35,119 bases of DNA from Perkinsus marinus ATCC 50983. Taxonomy: Eukaryota > Perkinsozoa > Perkinsida > Perkinsidae. Positions within the stretch are counted from its first letter, which is position 1. Every line of letters starts with the position of its first letter. Where the stretch lies: positions 48,713 through 83,831 of the forward strand of contig NW_003215060.1 of the NCBI RefSeq assembly GCF_000006405.1, given 5' to 3'. Below are positions 32,001 through 35,119 of this stretch, one piece after another. The position numbers and the translations under genes were made by a program. The notes under the pieces were generated by a model that was given only the letters and a program-made list of their open reading frames with translations, was not told the origin of the DNA and ran no database searches.

Positions 32001-34886
32001 GTTTGTCACTTGGTTTGCATTGGCGTACGCCAGAGGCCAGGTGATGTTGGTTCTCCTAGGATTATTTTGTTGAGGATTATTATCGTCAGGTTCTACCTCA
32101 GCATTGCCATCCTCAACATCATCCAGGTCTATTACCGCTTGTGCGACTTGATTGCCCCCTTGGTTATCTACTAAATCATTTCCTCCCTGGTCCCCACCTT
32201 GAATTTCTTCATCTCCAGCATTTGGGTTTCCGGCTTGTTCCTCCTCGTCTATAGCCACTACTACCTTTTGCTTCATAGCACGAAGTAGGTTTAGTGATTC
32301 AGGAGCGGAAATATACGTAGCACCCGCCAATGCTGTGTTTTGCTCTTCCTGAGTGGGAAGCCTGTGGAACTGCAGGCCTTGCAGGACAGGTTGGGCTTGG
32401 GGATCGTCACTCAAATTGGACTGAACAAACGAGTTAATTTCTGGTCGGTTAGCAAGATATAGCTTCTCTAGGTCACCATGATGGTTAGAGTGGATATCCC
32501 ACTTTGGCTTGGACGTTATAGAAAACGAAGAAAGCCCTCCAAATCCGCCTTGAACAGTTCTCATTTGCCAGGTGTGAGACGAGTATTTTGCTTTCATACC
32601 ATTGAATGGCTTTGGAGCGAAAATCGTTGGAGTCAACTGATCACTGTATGGACTAGGGAAGGTACCATATGGATTTTGAGGCACATGAACATAAGACTTA
32701 GCTGAACCATTATTATGATGACGGCAAGTGCATAAGACGAGACCCGACTCTACAGTGTTCCGAACTGACGCGGAAATTGTGAAGCCATATTGTTCAATAG
32801 GTTCGGTGAAATCTCTCCTAGCACCCCGCATGTGTAGATCAGCATTCGCTCCAAATGCTGTTACACTAGGGAAGACCCAACGAAGAAAGTTATTATACGA
32901 GATAGACCCGACTTCCTCAATAAATTCGGTACATCCAAATGGGCAGCGAGCTGTGGCTACAGCTGATTTATTCATGGCCGATTTCAGTCTTGCATAACTG
33001 CCAGAATTAGTATCGTTCGCGAACGACTCTACATCATACGTTATATCAACAATCTTACGTGATACATTCATGTTGGCATGCTCAAACTGTGGTAGTGATA
33101 TTATGTTTCTCTGTGCAAGCCTCTCCACGAACGCATTACCCCAAAGATCAGAAAATGTCTTCGGTATGTAAGGTAAGCGCGTTCGAAGTTGTTGCGCGTT
33201 TGAGGAAGTGATTATGAAGTGAGTGAGGAAACTTCGCCACCCGAATTTCCATTTGTTATTTTTCTTGTTTGCACGATTCCCACGGCGCTGAAGCTCAGCG
33301 CCAGAAGAAGCATCACTCTCAGTATCGCTAGCGTCATTTTCATTCCCTAGATTGCGATCATCATTGTCCTGGTTTGCATTATTGTTCCGCGCGTGTGCGT
33401 TATGCGCTGGAACGGCTGGCTGGGCCAAATTTGGATTAATAGAAACATATTGAAAGCATGTCATACAAAGGGGGATCATTGGTCTATGATCTATGGCGAG
33501 CCTAATCATCGAGAACTTTCTACGACTAATATTATTGCGGTCTACTTCAATAGTGTCTATACGACACAGACAGCTAGCACAAGAAATTTCAACAGGTTCG
33601 TCTCCTATGCTAGACTGACCAGATAAACTATGTACATCTATATTTGAGAATGCTACACTAATAGTATTGGAATTATCTAAGACGGAATTTTCCCCTCCAA
33701 CGCTGCCACTCACTGAAGTCCCTGTAGAGCTGTTTGACGATGATGACGATGATGACGATGAGGAAGACGAAGCAGAAATAGAAGAAGAGGAGGGAGAAGC
33801 GGACGACACAGGATCAGCAAGAGACCCCGTAGGTAGTGAGACATTATGGGTCTGCGGCCCAACCTGAATGAGTGACAAAATACTATTCCATCGACTGTTC
33901 TGAGAATAGCCGACCAGTGATTGAGTTTGACCTACATGAGTTTGAGTCGGGGCTGATGGAGGGTAAGAAGGATGGGGGGACAGGTAAAGGATCAGCAGAC
34001 ACTGGTAACTGAAAACATGTGAAGCATCCCAGTGACATCAGTAGAGTAGAGGTCTCGTTATAAATAAACAAGAGTTCAAGGTTGAACTTACTGGTGTTGC
34101 ATGAACAGGAGAGGTACATGATGGAGTTGGTGACCTTGAAGACACCTGCTAGGAACAATTATGTGAGAGGTGAATGAATAGCGACAGATTACTTGACGTG
34201 CCTCGCAGCTTTTGCAAGGTCCTTCTCCGACATACTTCTTACATCTCCGACAACGACGACGTCCCCGACAATCGATATAAACCAGAGATGACATCTCCGA
34301 CACTTGTGTGGGCAACGAAGGGGAAGGTGCAGGAGAAGGGGAAGCAGTAAAAGCCTACAAGAACGACACCGATCATTGGTTTAAGGAAACAGCCAAAAAG
34401 AAAATTGAGAAAAAACTCTATCATATCAGAGAAAGTGGCTTGACAGTACCGGCAATGTATGAGACAACAATTGTTGCTCCTGTTGTTGCTCCTGTTGCTG
34501 CTCCTGTTGCAGCTCCTGTTGCTGCTCCTGTTGCTGCTCCTGTTGTTGCTCCTGTTGCTGCTCCTGTTGCTGCTCCTGTTGCAGCTCCTGTTGCTGCTCC
34601 TGTTGTTGCTCCTGTTGCTGCTCCTGTTGCATCTCCTGTTGCTGCTCCTGTTGTTGCTCCTGTTGTTGCTCCTGTTGCTGCTCCTGCTGTTGGTGTTGCT
34701 GAGCTATATCATCACGTAACTGAACAGAAGGCCGTGAACGAAACCGAAAAAATAGACTCTATAGTCGCGGAAGCCATGCAGCAGATGTACTACGTTGCGT
34801 GCCGCACAAGTAGTACAAACTCCATTTTTGGTGAGGAAATGAGCACATTTGCTGCATTGAGGGCGCTTATTACGACGAGGTGCCAT
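26028..34886 (-). CDS. Helitron-like replicase: HUH Rep, PIF1-type helicase, C-terminal GIY-YIG (about 2,826 aa)
   Basis: Proposed exons are 34886-34794, 34719-34450, 34354-34193, 34145-34092, 34001-33936 and 33863-26028 (TGA), all introns phase 0 (47-95 nt). The large exon has no ATG at its start; an open frame counted from TTG at 33878 gives 2,616 codons, used for numbering here. Seen: zinc knuckles in exons 1 and 3, a Gln/Glu repeat in exon 2, SCLCRI at the start of exon 6, a Cys/His cluster near 940-980, HUH motif H1351-I-H1353 in RGNLPHIHALVW, paired tyrosines Y1525/Y1529 (YLAKY), Walker A GPPGSGKS 2016-2023, motif II EEIG 2102, GDPNQLPP 2138, helicase motifs to about 2450 and GIY-YIG (YVYV 2495, YIG 2509). 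Known family role: rolling-circle transposition by nicking, unwinding and strand transfer. The reading frame of the main exon is unbroken, so the copy looks recent or maintained. Exon 5 boundaries are the least certain (two acceptors 7 nt apart). Confidence 0.9.
26079..26411 (-). other. GIY-YIG nuclease domain of gene A
   Basis: Residues about 2490-2600 of the main frame. YVYVVVSS..TVSYIGQTTNLRNRLNEHN fits the GIY-YIG start (first Y, YIG, then R and the N/H helix), with E and R residues further on (SKEQNRADRERVEF). This domain cuts or nicks DNA in homing and repair enzymes and in Penelope-like elements. It is not part of the standard Helitron plan. Confidence 0.75.
26469..27911 (-). other. 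PIF1-type superfamily 1 helicase domain of gene A
   Basis: Residues about 1990-2470. Walker A GPPGSGKS, motif II in FIHEEIGTEG where most PIF1/Helitron helicases have DEIS (a conservative D-to-E change), motif III GSGDPNQLPP, a late STIHKVMGDTLG block matching the motif V region, and IYVIISRVGQ as motif VI. Confidence 0.85.
29199..30461 (-). other. HUH Rep nickase domain of gene A
   Basis: Residues about 1140-1560. The metal-binding HIH pair lies at 29828-29820 within a stretch typical of Helitron Rep (F-Q-x-R-G-x-L-P-H-x-H). The two tyrosines with K between them (Y-L-A-K-Y, 29306-29292) match the Helitron Y2 nickase arrangement. Confidence 0.85.
33735..33800 (-). repeat. Serine-coding GAT/GAC tract
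   Basis: Repeated gatgatgacgatgaggaag on the plus strand encodes a long Ser run on the minus strand near the start of the main exon of gene A; the plus-strand poly-Asp/Glu frame is a shadow. Confidence 0.8.
34472..34690 (-). repeat. Gln/Glu-coding tandem repeat (GCTCCTGTTGCT)
   Basis: A 12-bp unit repeated about 18 times encodes QQQEQ-type sequence in exon 2 of gene A. Plus-strand frames over it read Val/Ala/Pro or poly-Leu and are shadows. Confidence 0.88.
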
Positions 34887-34923
34887 GGATGTGTTGCTGT
34901 GAAGGAGCGGTAGGGAATACACT

Positions 34924-34940
34924 AAGTAGTTTCACTACTT
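34924..34940. promoter_or_regulatory. Palindrome just upstream of gene A
   Basis: AAGTAGT-TTC-ACTACTT, 7-bp arms, centred about 46 nt upstream of the ATG at 34886. It could be a leader hairpin or a binding site for the element's own protein. Nothing else was recognised from 34887 to the window end. Confidence 0.35.
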
Positions 34941-35119
34941 TAGCAATTACAACTAAAATAGTCCACAAATATTTGTTAACTACTAAAACACAACGGAATC
35001 TCCCCCATGAACAAATGACGTATGCGAACTACATGAAGCACTGTCACCACTTTTTATACACATGCCTGAAAAATTCATCCCTGGGTTCTAAAGGAGCAGT
35101 GGGTGAGCAGTGTAAGCAG

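Noticed and set aside
33866-33878. TTG as translation start of the large gene A frame
   Set aside because: It lies inside a proposed intron just before a CATTCAG acceptor; the left copy shows the same junction fed by upstream exons.
34308-34913. Plus-strand frame of about 200 codons rich in Val/Ala/Pro
   Set aside because: It is the complement of the Gln/Glu repeat in gene A exon 2; the minus frame has the splice sites and zinc motif.
1-35119. LTR retroelement, Polinton or other virus-like element
   Set aside because: No reverse transcriptase, integrase, protease, capsid or DNA polymerase motifs seen; the mobile gene is of Helitron type.

Overview
This is eukaryotic DNA. The coding parts are split by very short introns (about 38-95 nt, GT..AG, often phase 0), which points to a compact genome such as a small invertebrate or a protist; I cannot name the species. 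All five gene models lie on the minus strand. Exon chains were read by eye from splice signals, frame continuity and comparison between copies.

Right part (22.86-34.89 kb): a large, apparently intact Helitron-type rolling-circle DNA transposon gene ('gene A'). Its main exon (26028-33863) carries an HUH/two-tyrosine Rep domain, a PIF1-type helicase and, unusually, a GIY-YIG nuclease domain at the C-terminus. Its N-terminus is built from five small exons with duplicated zinc knuckles and a Gln/Glu repeat. Downstream lies 'gene B', a protein I do not recognise by family, possibly OB-fold/ssDNA-binding.

Left part (1-4.26 kb): a second, diverged gene A (5' part only, running off the window) and a second, diverged gene B. 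Finding the same pair twice suggests that A and B work together, although the order A/B is reversed between the two sites.

Middle: a GTGC/GTGA microsatellite (4.3-4.5 kb), a 2.8-kb minisatellite of roughly 15-bp units with a 303-bp higher-order repeat (4.85-7.68 kb), and a small five-exon Cys-rich gene model ('gene C', 8.09-8.83 kb). Then comes a 12.5-kb array (8.98-21.47 kb) with 33 tRNA-like sequences, all on the minus strand, interleaved with ten copies of a structured module. Each module has a GTCGATTG-type head, a GC-rich hairpin H1, the word CCACCTAG, a chain of hairpins and, in nine of ten, a final hairpin H2 that abuts a tRNA-like sequence. Heads and tails are reshuffled between modules exactly at CCACCTAG/CTAG. 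The array also contains nested tandem duplications (about 7.5-8.2 kb and 2.3 kb). This array is the strongest candidate for an undescribed system in the window.

No virus-like element, CRISPR array or true rRNA gene was recognised.
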